Below, piece after piece: positions 1 through 8,620 of a DNA stretch of 64,000 bases (the first letter of the stretch is position 1; each line of letters starts with the position of its first letter). The notes under the pieces were generated by a model. That model was not told the origin of the DNA and did not search any database. It worked only from the letters and a program-made list of their open reading frames with translations. Source of the DNA: Persephonella sp. KM09-Lau-8. Lineage in GTDB: Bacteria; Aquificota; Aquificia; Aquificales; Hydrogenothermaceae. The DNA is taken from assembly GCF_000703085.1 (NCBI RefSeq), contig NZ_JNLL01000001.1, positions 434,001 through 498,000 of the forward strand. The letters run 5' to 3'. Made by a program: the position numbers and the translations under genes.

Positions 1-2
1 AC

Positions 3-698
3 AAACAGTGGATAGATGAATATCAGGTTGATATAGATGATAGAACCACAATTATAGAAGCCTTAATGAAAATACATGATACACAAGACCCATCTCTTTC
101 TTTCAGGGTTCAATGCAGGGCTGCAATATGCGGAACCTGCGGAGTAAAAGTAAATAATGAAAAGCATGTTCTCGCCTGCAAAACAAAAATAAAAGAACAC
201 CTACAAAATGGAGAAATATTAATCCAGCCCCTTTCAAATATGCCTGTTATAAAAGACCTTGTTGTTGACCATAAAGAGTTTTTAGATAAGTTAAAGGATG
301 CAAAAGCATGGTTTGAACCCCAAGAAGAATTCCAGCCTGTATATCCAGAGGACTTACAGAAATTTGATAAGGAAACTGATTGTATTCTTTGTGGTATTTG
401 TTATTCAATTTGTCCGGCATTTGAGATGGATAAAGATTTTGGAGGTCCAATAAATTTTGTTAAGATTTTCCGTTTCTGGAAAGATAAGAATGATGCTTTA
501 AAAGACCAGCGTATAGTAATTGCAGACCAGAACCATATAACAAGCTGTGTCCATTGTAAATACTGCACATTCTCCTGTCCAAAACAAATTCCAGTTGAAC
601 AGGATATAATGCAGATTGAGTTTTACGGCAAGCAAAAAGGTATTATAAAGCAGCAACAGGAAGGTTTCGGCGGATTTTCTACACCTTTTGGGTTTTAA
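3..698 (+). CDS. Fumarate reductase / succinate dehydrogenase iron-sulfur subunit (5' partial)
   Basis: The electron-transfer subunit of a fumarate reductase or succinate dehydrogenase; it passes electrons between the flavoprotein and the membrane or an NADH-linked partner, and in autotrophic Aquificales serves the reductive TCA cycle (family knowledge). The reading frame is open from base 3, so the true start lies outside the window. Counting from the Met at 66, the [2Fe-2S] ligands are C17, C22, C25 and C38. The second cluster motif is C106-x2-C-x2-C-x3-CP. The third is C161-x2-C164-x2-C167-x3-CP, which has one more Cys than the usual [3Fe-4S] site of SdhB/FrdB. Its stop overlaps the convergent permease gene by 4 bases. 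Whether it works as Frd or Sdh cannot be told here. Confidence 0.88.
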   Translation, partial: KQWIDEYQVDIDDRTTIIEALMKIHDTQDPSLSFRVQCRAAICGTCGVKVNNEKHVLACKTKIKEHLQNGEILIQPLSNMPVIKDLVVDHKEFLDKLKDAKAWFEPQEEFQPVYPEDLQKFDKETDCILCGICYSICPAFEMDKDFGGPINFVKIFRFWKDKNDALKDQRIVIADQNHITSCVHCKYCTFSCPKQIPVEQDIMQIEFYGKQKGIIKQQQEGFGGFSTPFGF

Positions 699-1759
699 TT
701 ATTGGTTATGTATTTCTCTTTAAAAAGAAGAAGCATATTATCTATCATCACGACGATAATAGGAGCAAGGAATAGTCCAATAAAACCAAATAGTTTTAGG
801 CCTCCCAGTATAGCAAAAACCAGTATCATGGGATGAATGTTTGTTTTATCACCGATAACAACAGGCTTGATTATATTATCTATGGTGCTTATCACAAATG
901 TTCCGTATAGGGCAAATAAGAATGCTGTTATAAAGCCCTTTGAAAACAGAGTATAAATAGCCACAGGTACCCATACAAGAGAAGCACCACCTATTGGAAT
1001 AAATGCTGCCAGAAAAGTGATAAAAGCCCAAAAATAACTCATTTCCAGACCAAGAGCAAAATATCCAATAAAGGACAAAATCCCTTGAGCTATAGCAGTT
1101 AAAACAGAACCTAAAACAACCCCCTGAATTGCCCTGTAGCTTTTGGATACCAGAAAATTTTTATCCTTATCAGGCAGAGGAATTATATTGTATATACGGT
1201 TATAAAGGGCATCTCCATCTTTGAACAGGAAGAATATAGAAATAATCATCATAACAATACCTATAATCAGAAGAGTTACGTTCAGAAACAATCCTTTTCC
1301 CTGCTCAATAATAAAGGAAACAAATTGATTGATTATATTTTTTAATGCGTCACTTAAATCAACATTGATATTTAAAGATTTAAGGGCATCCATTACTATG
1401 TTATAAGCATGGGAAACGACAGGAATTTCCCTGACAATCTGGTCAATATTTTTGTATTTTGAGATAAATTCAAGTGCTTTTGGATAAACAGCAACAATCT
1501 GGTCAACAAAGAAAGCAATTAAAACAATAGATGGAATGATTATAAAAATCAAAATTATGAATGTCATTAAAAGAGAAGCTACAGTTTCACTTTTAAGCTT
1601 TTTTTTCAGTTTTATGTATGGATTATAAAAGATAATAGTGATGAGAATAGACAGAATAATAACATTTAAGAAAGGCTCAAAAAGAAGATATCCTAAAAAA
1701 AGTAAAAAAGATAGGAAACCAAAAAAGAAAAAGTTTCCTATCTGCTCATTAAAATTCAA
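695..1759 (-). CDS. AI-2E family transporter (PerM/UPF0118-type permease)
   Basis: A polytopic inner-membrane protein of the AI-2E/PerM family, whose members export small molecules or act as cation/proton antiporters; the substrate here is unknown. The 354 residues contain several long hydrophobic segments: two near the N-terminus, one pair near residues 60-90, and a cluster in the C-terminal half. The middle region carries a DALKSL-type amphipathic stretch typical of the family. The chosen start is TTG at 1759, preceded by AAGGAT. A 32-residue membrane peptide ends 10 bases upstream, so the two are probably one transcript. The gene converges on the iron-sulfur subunit with a 4-base tail overlap. 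Confidence 0.82.
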   Translation of the reverse strand: MNFNEQIGNFFFFGFLSFLLFLGYLLFEPFLNVIILSILITIIFYNPYIKLKKKLKSETVASLLMTFIILIFIIIPSIVLIAFFVDQIVAVYPKALEFISKYKNIDQIVREIPVVSHAYNIVMDALKSLNINVDLSDALKNIINQFVSFIIEQGKGLFLNVTLLIIGIVMMIISIFFLFKDGDALYNRIYNIIPLPDKDKNFLVSKSYRAIQGVVLGSVLTAIAQGILSFIGYFALGLEMSYFWAFITFLAAFIPIGGASLVWVPVAIYTLFSKGFITAFLFALYGTFVISTIDNIIKPVVIGDKTNIHPMILVFAILGGLKLFGFIGLFLAPIIVVMIDNMLLLFKEKYITNN

Positions 1760-1769
1760 CTATCCTTAA

Positions 1770-1868
1770 TTATTCTTCTCCTTTCTTAAGTGCACCAGCA
1801 ACAAAAGCAAGAATTGCAGTTAAAATTGCAAAAGCTGTCATAATAATAAAAGCCAGCCATGTTTCCAT
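1770..1868 (-). CDS. Small single-span membrane peptide (32 aa)
   Basis: A 32-codon reading frame starting ATG-GAA-ACA-TGG, beginning METWLAFIIM and ending in a basic/acidic KKGEE tail. An almost perfect Shine-Dalgarno sequence (GGAGGAGC) lies 5-6 bases before the ATG, and a promoter-like TTGACT/TATAGA pair lies 55-80 bases upstream. Roughly residues 4-26 form one hydrophobic helix rich in Ala, Ile and Phe. It sits directly upstream of the AI-2E permease and could be an accessory peptide for it or for an unseen complex. No family was recognised. Strong RBS, promoter and hydrophobic pattern argue that it is translated. Confidence 0.65.
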   Translation of the reverse strand: METWLAFIIMTAFAILTAILAFVAGALKKGEE

Positions 1869-1922
1869 CTTAGCTCCTCCAGATAGGATTTTATATCTTA
1901 TATGCCCGAGTTAGTTATTTAC

Positions 1923-1950
1923 TCTATATTATTTTTTGTATATCAGTCAA
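1923..1950 (-). promoter_or_regulatory. Candidate sigma70 promoter for small peptide / permease
   Basis: On the minus strand TTGACT (1945-1950) is followed after 16 bases by TATAGA (1923-1928). It lies between the end of the aldolase gene and the 32-residue peptide, leaving a leader of about 50 bases before the strong ribosome binding site. Confidence 0.45.
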
Positions 1951-1952
1951 GT

Positions 1953-2753
1953 TTAACTTTCTAATATTTTTAATGCTTCATCAACAGTTGCATTTTCATG
2001 AACAATTTTAGAAAGAGCTTTTGTTATTTTTGCTACATCATCATGCTGGAATACATTTCTTCCTACAGATAATCCTGCACATCCTGCAACCACAACAGCA
2101 TCATAAATCATCTGGAGCAGTTCTCTGTCTGAGTTTACTTTTGGACCCCCTGCAATAACAACAGGAACAGGGCAGCCTTCAACAACTTTTCTAAAGCTTT
2201 CTGGGTCTCCGGTATATGGAACTTTTACGATATCTGCTCCCAGCTCTGCTCCAAGTCTTGCTATATGTGCTATTGCATCTGGGTCAAATGGATTTTTAAC
2301 CTCTGGACCCCTGTAATAAAGCATTGCGACAAGAGGCATCTGCCATTCAAGGCAGGCTTTAGAAACAGCCCCAAAATCCTTTAACATCTGTTTTTCATCT
2401 TCTGCACCGATATTCACATGTATAGAAACCCCGTCTGCACCTAATTTTATAGCCTCTTCTACTGTGCAGACAAGGACTTTGTCATTTTTACGGAGGGAAA
2501 GGTCTGTTGATGCTGACATGTGTATTATAAGTCCAACATCTTTTCCTTTTCCTCTGTGTCCCTGTTCAACAATACCTTTATGTAAAATTATTGCGTTTGC
2601 TCCACCTTCTGCTATTTTTTCAACAGTTTCTTTTATATTTATTAATCCTTTCATTGGTCCTGAACTAACTCCATGATCCATAGGAACAATAACAGTTTTC
2701 CCTGTATCCCTGTTCATTATTCTTTCCAGTCTGACCCTTTTACCGATACCCAA
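1953..2753 (-). CDS. Class I aldolase of the ADH synthase / archaeal FBP aldolase family
   Basis: A DeoC/LacD-fold class I aldolase. Members either cleave fructose 1,6-bisphosphate or condense sugar phosphates in the alternative aromatic pathway (2-amino-3,7-dideoxy-D-threo-hept-6-ulosonate synthase). The 266-residue protein has the N-terminal block [11 protein letters not shown] (residues 23-33), the HxGIVxxGHRG stretch, the YYRGP segment (146-150) and the Schiff-base lysine in VKVPYTGD (about K177). The sequence resembles methanogen ADH synthases more than classical FbaB by eye. The start is TTG with AGGAGGG about 8 bases upstream. It is the last gene of a HIT - LapA - small protein - aldolase run. 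Which of the two reactions it catalyses is unresolved. Confidence 0.8.
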   Translation of the reverse strand: MGIGKRVRLERIMNRDTGKTVIVPMDHGVSSGPMKGLINIKETVEKIAEGGANAIILHKGIVEQGHRGKGKDVGLIIHMSASTDLSLRKNDKVLVCTVEEAIKLGADGVSIHVNIGAEDEKQMLKDFGAVSKACLEWQMPLVAMLYYRGPEVKNPFDPDAIAHIARLGAELGADIVKVPYTGDPESFRKVVEGCPVPVVIAGGPKVNSDRELLQMIYDAVVVAGCAGLSVGRNVFQHDDVAKITKALSKIVHENATVDEALKILES

Positions 2754-2774
2754 TTTTTCCCTCCTGAAACACTT

Positions 2775-2918
2775 TTATATAATTTTACCTAAAATAAATC
2801 CTAAAATAAAAGCAATTATCACGGCAATTATCAATTTTGTGTTATCTCCAGATGGTTTCTGGCCTGAATAACCACCAGTTTTTCTTTCTCTCATGTAATC
2901 TCTGTCATATAGTCCCAT
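2775..2918 (-). CDS. Small membrane protein with N-terminal GLYDRDYMR motif (47 aa)
   Basis: A 47-residue frame whose ATG overlaps the stop of the LapA-like gene by one base (TAATG), so it is probably translated by coupling. The N-terminus carries a conserved-looking MGLYDRDYMRERK peptide, followed by a short Gly/Ser/Pro linker and one hydrophobic C-terminal helix (about residues 29-47). Similar YDRDYMR peptides occur at the cytoplasmic N-termini of some bacterial membrane proteins including rhomboids, from memory. No function can be assigned. The aldolase TTG start follows 21 bases downstream. Confidence 0.65.
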   Translation of the reverse strand: MGLYDRDYMRERKTGGYSGQKPSGDNTKLIIAVIIAFILGFILGKII

Positions 2919-3298
2919 TAAGCTTCACCTTCCTGTTTAACTGTGATATTTTCTTTATTTTTCATTACTTCAAGTTCAATTTTAAGTTCTTCTATCTTTT
3001 TATCTTTTTCTTCAAGCTGTTGTTTGCATTTTGCCAGTTCCTTTTCTGCACTTTTTAGATTTCTGCTTAACTTCATTTTGTCTATCTTGTAAGCTATCCA
3101 GTCTGTGATGGCAAAAATGATAATTAATGCTGCTCCAATTATAATACTGGCAATTATTATAAGAGCCAGAGGTATTTCAGGTGTCTGAAGTGTCGGAAGT
3201 ATCTTAACAGACACATTTGGGGATGTGTTCATAGAGACGAAATAGGCTACTGCCAATAGAATGATAAGCCATAGTATTAATTTAATCTTATTCCACAT
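2918..3298 (-). CDS. LapA domain protein (lipopolysaccharide assembly protein A-like)
   Basis: A 126-residue inner-membrane protein with two hydrophobic helices (about residues 5-23 and 43-68) separated by a short loop containing NTSPNVSVKILP, followed by a Lys/Glu-rich coiled coil (about 75-115). This layout and the MNTSPNVSV loop fit the LapA/DUF1049 family, which in proteobacteria cooperates with LapB in controlling LPS synthesis. No LapB-like TPR protein is adjacent. It lies 3 bases downstream of the HIT gene and overlaps the next small gene, so it sits inside one operon. Confidence 0.75.
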   Translation of the reverse strand: MWNKIKLILWLIILLAVAYFVSMNTSPNVSVKILPTLQTPEIPLALIIIASIIIGAALIIIFAITDWIAYKIDKMKLSRNLKSAEKELAKCKQQLEEKDKKIEELKIELEVMKNKENITVKQEGEA

Positions 3299-3301
3299 GT
3301 T

Positions 3302-3799
3302 TTATTCTCCTTTTAACTGCTCAATGGCATTTTTTAATTTGTTATAAATATCTTTTAAATCCTGTGAAATAACTTTAACTTCTCCAATAACAGGCATAAA
3401 GTTTGTATCCCCATTCCATCTTGGGACAATATGATTATGCAAATGGTCTTCCAGTCCAGCACCGGCAACCCTACCAAGATTATATCCCAGATTAAATCCA
3501 TGGGGATTTAAGGATTTTTGTAAAGCTTTTATGCCAAGTTGGGTAAGCTGTGATATCTCACAAAGGGTTTCTTTGTCAAGGGCTGTGTAATCCCCTATAT
3601 GTTCATAAGGAGCAACCATTAAATGACCAGCATTATAGGGATACAAATTCATTATGATAAATGCTTTTTCCCCTCTATATAGAACCAGTCTTTTTTCATC
3701 TTCTTCTGGATTTTTTGCAGCTGCACATAAAAAACATTCTTCCATCTTATCGTAGGTTTCTATATACTGACTCCTCCACGGAGAGTAAAGCCTTTCCAT
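3302..3799 (-). CDS. HIT family nucleotide hydrolase/phosphorylase
   Basis: A histidine-triad protein of 165 residues. Members act on nucleoside phosphates such as diadenosine polyphosphates or AMP conjugates. The catalytic triad region reads DHLHNHIVPRW, giving H-x-H-x-H followed by a hydrophobic residue, and the N-terminus begins MERLYSPWRSQYI as in the AP4A-phosphorylase-like branch. A CFLC motif near residue 22 may be half of a zinc site. A perfect AGGAGG lies just before the ATG. It is the first gene of the leftward operon; the 167 bases upstream are AT-rich and hold its promoter, but no clear -35/-10 pair could be picked. Confidence 0.85.
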   Translation of the reverse strand: MERLYSPWRSQYIETYDKMEECFLCAAAKNPEEDEKRLVLYRGEKAFIIMNLYPYNAGHLMVAPYEHIGDYTALDKETLCEISQLTQLGIKALQKSLNPHGFNLGYNLGRVAGAGLEDHLHNHIVPRWNGDTNFMPVIGEVKVISQDLKDIYNKLKNAIEQLKGE

Positions 3800-3966
3800 A
3801 TTTCCTCCTAAAAACCACTTTTTATTTATTATAAATCAATAAAAACTTTTGAAATTTAAAAGTCTAAAAGCTTCTGATTTATTTGGAATATCGGCTTGAT
3901 ATCAAATTTTTATCTCTAAGAATTTACTTTTTTCGTTTTTGAATTATAATAATTTAAAAACGAATT

Positions 3967-6048
3967 TTAGTATGTCTGTCTTGGGTCAACATCAATAATC
4001 AGTTTTATGCTTTTTTTACTGCACAGGTTATACAGCTCTTTTAATTTCTCTTTTTCTTTGAAATTTCTCAACAAGATTTGGAATCTATTTTTCTCTCTAA
4101 CTTTTGAAAAAATAGCAAAAAAAGGTCCTTCATACTCAATTGAGCTTATTTTTTCTTTTTTAATCCATTCCTGAAAAATCTGTTTTACCTTATCCAGCTC
4201 CAGACCTTTTTTTTCAAATGTAAGCAGTATCAGCTTACTATAAGGTGGCATACCAGTTAGTTTTCTATTTTCCAGTTCGTATCTATAAAAAATAGAAAAG
4301 TCTCTTTTATCCAGAGACTGAAAAGCTATATGCTCAGGATGATTTGTGAAAATAATATATTTAGAAGATACTTTAAAATAAGGTAAAGCAATACTCCTGA
4401 AAAAACTCTCTTCCCCTCTAAAATCCGGAATATTCAGGAAAAAATCAGGATAAATATTGAGTATCCTATCATAAATTCCAAAAATAAAATCTCTTGAGGT
4501 TACCGATGTTGTAATGGTTATACTGGCATTTTTTTCAGGGTCTATAGAAACGTTGTCTCCAAACTTTTCTTTTAGTATCTTCTCAACCTTTTCTATCCCA
4601 AATCCAATCTCTTCCAGTTTATGCTCACATTCAGGACAGGCTTTTATGTAAGGATATTTTTTTTCGCATATCTCACACTGGAGATATTTATGCTCTGCAG
4701 TTGAATGGATTTTTAAAGGAATATCACATCTTTCACATTTAATCTCTTCCTCACATACAGGACAGTATAAAAATGAGGCATACCCTTTTCTGTTGACTAT
4801 TATCAAGTTTTTTTCTTCAGGTTTAATAGCTTTTATCAGCTCTTTTTTCAAATCTTTATATGAAAAACTCTTAAGCGTAATTTCCGGCTTTTTATTAAAA
4901 TCCTTGAATATATCCTTTCTGGACAGGGATTTTGCTTTTTTTGTGTAAAGCATATACATACCTTCAACAGATGGGATTGTTGCAGCATAAATCAACGAGA
5001 TATCTTTTTTTACCTTAAATATCTCAAATGCCACTCTCCTTGCATCAAATCTGGGGGTTCTGTCTGCTTTGTATGCCTGTGAATATTCTTCCTCAATGAC
5101 AATTGTTTTTAGATTTTTTATGGGTATAAATAAAGCACTATAAGTGCCTAAAACTATTTTTTTAGACGTTTCTTTCAAGCTAAACCAGATTTTAATCTTT
5201 TCTTTCTCTGGAATTGCATCATGATAAACAAAAACCCTTTCGCCGAATATTTTTTTAAACTCTGGGTAAATTTTCTGTATAGTGGCAATATTAGGAAGAA
5301 TTATAAGCAGGCTTTCCCCATTTTTTATGGTTGATAATCCCAGCTTTATGTATTGTTTTAGCCTGTTTGCTGCTATCTGATTTTTATAAAGGTATATTCC
5401 TGATTTTAGGTTGATGGACTGATATTTTATTTCCGGTTGTTTAACAGATTTTTCTTCTCTGAATATAAACCTTTCTTCCTGAACAAGTCCCTTTTTGATT
5501 AATGTTTTAAGAGTATTCAGTGAAAATCCAGCTTCTTTAATTTGATTTCTATCTACCTCCCCTTTTTCCAGTATAAACTCAAGGAGTTTTCTGGCTTTTT
5601 CTGATAAATGGGGGATGTCTGAAAGGGTTACAACTGCCGGACGGTATATTTTCTCTTCGGAAACTCCTTTGAGCCAGTTTCCTGTTTTTCTGTTTAGTTT
5701 CCATCTCAAGCCTTCGGGCATTGCATAATAGGTTGTTATTCCAATGGGAGATACATAATATTCTGAAATATTTTTCAGGATTTGAATGTAATCCTCAGAC
5801 CATACAGGTTTTTTGTCGGGTATCTGGTATATTTCTCTTATTGATTTGAGGTCTTTATTTTCAGAAAAGCCTGTTATTATCCCTGTCAGCCCTAAGTTCC
5901 TAAGAGGAACAAGAACCCTTCTGCCTATTAGTTCTTTGTTTTCAAGCTGGTCTATATAGGAAACAGGAATTTTGTATGTAAATGTCATAAAAAGGGCTAC
6001 AGGAAGAGCAACATCTACGTAAATATATCCTTTGTCATCGGCTTTCAC
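3967..6048 (-). CDS. priA: PriA-like primosomal protein N' with degenerate helicase motifs
   Basis: Corresponds over 693 residues to PriA, the superfamily 2 helicase that reloads DnaB at stalled forks. The N-terminal DNA-binding domain, the paired zinc Cys motifs (CPVC, CERC, CEIC, CPEC) and the C-terminal domain are recognisable. The ATPase core is not intact: the Walker A position (GVTGSGKT in typical PriA) reads YKNQIAAN near residues 221-228, and the DEEH box reads EEEY at 319-322. The SATPS motif is AATIPS. It may therefore be a structural primosome protein without ATPase activity. The start is GTG, overlapping the hslV stop by one base. The gene is full length with no stop, which argues against simple decay. 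Confidence 0.8.
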   Translation of the reverse strand: MKADDKGYIYVDVALPVALFMTFTYKIPVSYIDQLENKELIGRRVLVPLRNLGLTGIITGFSENKDLKSIREIYQIPDKKPVWSEDYIQILKNISEYYVSPIGITTYYAMPEGLRWKLNRKTGNWLKGVSEEKIYRPAVVTLSDIPHLSEKARKLLEFILEKGEVDRNQIKEAGFSLNTLKTLIKKGLVQEERFIFREEKSVKQPEIKYQSINLKSGIYLYKNQIAANRLKQYIKLGLSTIKNGESLLIILPNIATIQKIYPEFKKIFGERVFVYHDAIPEKEKIKIWFSLKETSKKIVLGTYSALFIPIKNLKTIVIEEEYSQAYKADRTPRFDARRVAFEIFKVKKDISLIYAATIPSVEGMYMLYTKKAKSLSRKDIFKDFNKKPEITLKSFSYKDLKKELIKAIKPEEKNLIIVNRKGYASFLYCPVCEEEIKCERCDIPLKIHSTAEHKYLQCEICEKKYPYIKACPECEHKLEEIGFGIEKVEKILKEKFGDNVSIDPEKNASITITTSVTSRDFIFGIYDRILNIYPDFFLNIPDFRGEESFFRSIALPYFKVSSKYIIFTNHPEHIAFQSLDKRDFSIFYRYELENRKLTGMPPYSKLILLTFEKKGLELDKVKQIFQEWIKKEKISSIEYEGPFFAIFSKVREKNRFQILLRNFKEKEKLKELYNLCSKKSIKLIIDVDPRQTY

Positions 6049-6581
6049 TATAATTCTTCAATGGTAAAGTTATCATTTGTATAAATACATATCTCAGAGG
6101 CAATTTTCATTGCCTGTTCAACAATCTCTCTGGCAGACATGTCTGTGTTTCTATAAAGGGCAAGTGCTGCAGACCTTGCAAAATCTCCACCTGAACCTGT
6201 GGCAAGGACAGGCTCATCAGGTTCAATAACATCTCCGTTACCGGAAATCAAGAACATATTATTTTTATCTGCAGCAAGTAAAACAGCTTCCAGTCTCCTT
6301 AAAAATTTATCTGTCCTCCAGTCTTTTGCAAGTTCAACAGCAGCTTTCAGGAGATTTCCTCTGTATTTATTCAGTTTTTCTTCCAGTCTTTCCATAAGTG
6401 CCAGTCCGTCAGCTGCAGCTCCTGCAAAACCAACAACCACTTTGCCGTCCATCAGTTTTCTAACCTTTTTGGCAGAGGCTTTCATAACGCTATGACCAAG
6501 GGTAACCTGTCCATCACCAGCCATTACAGTTTTTCCGTCTTTTCTGACTACCAGTATTGTTGTGCTTCTACTTTTTTGCAT
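6048..6581 (-). CDS. hslV: HslV, peptidase subunit of the HslUV protease
   Basis: The proteolytic subunit of the ATP-dependent HslUV (ClpQY) cytoplasmic protease, an N-terminal threonine hydrolase. After the short propeptide MQKSRS come the catalytic TT and [19 protein letters not shown], then GFAGAAADG and GSGGDFA, all diagnostic. The length of 177 residues is normal. The partner ATPase HslU is not in the window. The gene lies between the NlpC/P60 peptidase (14-base overlap upstream) and priA (one-base overlap downstream), so the three are translationally coupled. Confidence 0.95.
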   Translation of the reverse strand: MQKSRSTTILVVRKDGKTVMAGDGQVTLGHSVMKASAKKVRKLMDGKVVVGFAGAAADGLALMERLEEKLNKYRGNLLKAAVELAKDWRTDKFLRRLEAVLLAADKNNMFLISGNGDVIEPDEPVLATGSGGDFARSAALALYRNTDMSAREIVEQAMKIASEICIYTNDNFTIEEL

Positions 6582-7125
6582 ATTTTTCCCCTACTATCTG
6601 TTTAGGGTCATACAGGAAAATTCTTTTTGCAAATAGAAATCTTTTTTCATAATAAGGTTTATGGATACTGCTTATTATAATCCTTTTTCCTGCAGATGAT
6701 GCGTGTATCATCTTTCCATCTCCAACATATATTCCAACGTGGGATGGATATCTGGCATAGGTCTGGAAAAATAAAAGGTCTCCAGGTTTAAGGTCTTCTT
6801 TGTTTACAAAGACACCATATTGAGCCTGTGCCCTTGCTGTTCTTGGAAGGTTTATACCGGCCATTGCATAAACTTTCTGAACAAATGCCGAGCAGTCCAT
6901 TCCCCAGATAGACTGACCACCGAATCTGTATTGAATACCAAGCAGACCTATTGCAAACTCAACAATACTTTCCTGAAATTTTGGAGCTGGAATGCCATCA
7001 TCTAACATAACGGCTTTGTATCTTTCTTTTGCGTAAGAATATTCAGGAATATTGCTGTTATTTAAATCCAGTGCAAATGCTGTGGCTGAAAGGAAAACAC
7101 CGGCAGCAGCTAATAATCTCTTCAT
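6568..7125 (-). CDS. Secreted NlpC/P60 family peptidoglycan endopeptidase
   Basis: A 185-residue exported cysteine peptidase that should cleave peptide stems of peptidoglycan in the periplasm. It begins with a signal peptide ([18 protein letters not shown], cleavage near residue 18). The catalytic Cys is in MDCSAFVQ and the catalytic His in [25 protein letters not shown] and GDLLFF are family hallmarks. It is the promoter-proximal gene of the leftward NlpC/P60 - hslV - priA operon; the 74 bases to the divergent rsmD must hold both promoters. Confidence 0.88.
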   Translation of the reverse strand: MKRLLAAAGVFLSATAFALDLNNSNIPEYSYAKERYKAVMLDDGIPAPKFQESIVEFAIGLLGIQYRFGGQSIWGMDCSAFVQKVYAMAGINLPRTARAQAQYGVFVNKEDLKPGDLLFFQTYARYPSHVGIYVGDGKMIHASSAGKRIIISSIHKPYYEKRFLFAKRIFLYDPKQIVGEKYAKK

Positions 7126-7199
7126 GGCCTCTAACCCTTTTTTTCATATTATAAGCTTTAAGATTACTTTTCGTAAAGCTTTTTGATATTATTAGTGTT

Positions 7200-7661
7200 A
7201 TGAAAGAAAAGGACTTAAGACCTACATCTTCAAAAGTAAGACAGGCTCTCTTTAATATTCTGTATGATGTTTCTGGAGAAAGATTTTTAGACCTGTTTGC
7301 AGGGACAGGGGAGATAGGCATAACAGCTTTAAAAAAAGGTGCTGAGTTTGTTTATTTTGTTGAAAAAAACAGAAAAAGAGCAGAAGAGATAAAGAGAAAA
7401 GCATTAAAATTCTCAAAAAACTTTAAAGTAGTGCCTGTGGATGCCTTGAAATTCCTGAAAACATACAAAGACCAGCCATTTGATATTATTTTTGCCGACC
7501 CGCCTTATAACTACAAAGAATATGATAAATTAATAGATATGGCACTTAAAAAACTGGCTGATGGTGGGGTTTTTATTCTTGAACACAGAAGTGATAAACA
7601 CTTTGGTGCAGATGAAGAAAGAAAATATGGGGATACAGTTTTGTCTTTCTGGAGAAAGTAG
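7200..7661 (+). CDS. rsmD: 16S rRNA (guanine966-N2)-methyltransferase RsmD
   Basis: An SAM-dependent methyltransferase modifying G966 of 16S rRNA. The 153 residues include the substrate-binding LRPTSSKVRQALFNIL block (7-22), the SAM motif DLFAGTGEIGI and the catalytic DPPY (about residues 100-103). It is slightly short for the family, which usually has around 180 residues. Its stop is followed immediately by the coaD ATG, the gene pair rsmD-coaD being common in bacteria. It heads the plus-strand run that continues to ruvB. Confidence 0.9.
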   Translation: MKEKDLRPTSSKVRQALFNILYDVSGERFLDLFAGTGEIGITALKKGAEFVYFVEKNRKRAEEIKRKALKFSKNFKVVPVDALKFLKTYKDQPFDIIFADPPYNYKEYDKLIDMALKKLADGGVFILEHRSDKHFGADEERKYGDTVLSFWRK

Positions 7662-8147
7662 ATGATAACAAAGATATGTGTATATCCAGGGACTTTTGAC
7701 CCTGTTCATTATGGGCATCTGGATATAGTAAAAAGAGCTTTAAATATATTTGAGTATGTTGTGGTGGCTATAGCTACAAATCCAAAGAAGAATCCCCTTT
7801 TTTCAGTTGAAGAAAGGGTGGAAATGTTCAGAAAGTCTGTTGAGTCTTTTGGCAAAGACAGGGTAATTATTGAGCCTTTTGATGGGCTGCTGGTTAATTT
7901 TATGAAAAAGTATGATACGAAGATAATAGTCAGGGGAGTTCGCCTGTTTACTGATTTTGAGTATGAGCTTCAGATTGCAATGACAAACTATAATTTAGAC
8001 CAGGTGGAAACTCTATTCCTTATGCCTTCCCAAGAACTGATTCATATAAGCTCTTCAATCGTAAAAGATGTGGCAGCCCACCATGGAGATGTGTCAAAAA
8101 TGGTTCATCCTTATGTGGAGAAAAAATTAGAGGAGAAATTCCTGTGA
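7662..8147 (+). CDS. coaD: Phosphopantetheine adenylyltransferase CoaD
   Basis: Catalyses the fourth step of coenzyme A synthesis, joining 4'-phosphopantetheine and ATP to dephospho-CoA. The nucleotidyltransferase signature PGTFDPVHYGHLDIVKRA is at residues 9-26, and IVRGVR and the C-terminal ISSSIVKDVA segment (the ISSTxxR-type motif) follow. The length of 161 residues is typical. The ATG abuts the rsmD stop, and the end overlaps the next gene by GTGA. Confidence 0.95.
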   Translation: MITKICVYPGTFDPVHYGHLDIVKRALNIFEYVVVAIATNPKKNPLFSVEERVEMFRKSVESFGKDRVIIEPFDGLLVNFMKKYDTKIIVRGVRLFTDFEYELQIAMTNYNLDQVETLFLMPSQELIHISSSIVKDVAAHHGDVSKMVHPYVEKKLEEKFL

Positions 8148-8620
8148 GGGTATTGCTTGTTTTAATTCTCGCTTTTTTTGTTTCCTGTGGATATAAACCT
8201 GTGTCCTATGACACGCAAAAGAAAGAGGTTTATTGTATAAAAAGAATACATTTTCCCCGTGCAGAAGCAACAGCTCTGGATGTTTTTACAAGAGCAGTTT
8301 CTGATGCTGTTATATCCTCAGGTAATATCCTTGAGTGTTCAGGCCGCACCACAAGATTTATTATCGTAAATATAAAATCTTTGAACATTTCTCCGATAGG
8401 ATACTCACGGGCACAAAGGGCAAGTATTTATAAAGTTACTGTTGATCTTGATTTTATTATCCAAAACAGAAAAAATGAAGAAACATTCAGGAAAAATATT
8501 AAAGAGATTGCCCAATATACAGGAGCAGGTCTAAGGGGAGATGTGGAGAGAAGATACGCAATTGAAGAAATCGGGAAACTTGTAAACATTAGAATTTATT
8601 CTATATTATCAAAACTATAA
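8144..8620 (+). CDS. LptE-like outer-membrane lipoprotein
   Basis: A 158-residue lipoprotein with signal peptide MRVLLVLILAFFVSC and a lipidation Cys at residue 15 followed by GYKPV, the typical mature start of LptE, which forms the LPS translocon with LptD. The rest is alpha/beta, with a C-terminal stretch AQYTGAGLRGDVERRYAIEEIG that fits LptE. Its position just before holA is the classical lptE-holA order. It starts with GTG inside the coaD stop. Assignment rests on context plus lipoprotein features. Confidence 0.72.
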   Translation: MRVLLVLILAFFVSCGYKPVSYDTQKKEVYCIKRIHFPRAEATALDVFTRAVSDAVISSGNILECSGRTTRFIIVNIKSLNISPIGYSRAQRASIYKVTVDLDFIIQNRKNEETFRKNIKEIAQYTGAGLRGDVERRYAIEEIGKLVNIRIYSILSKL

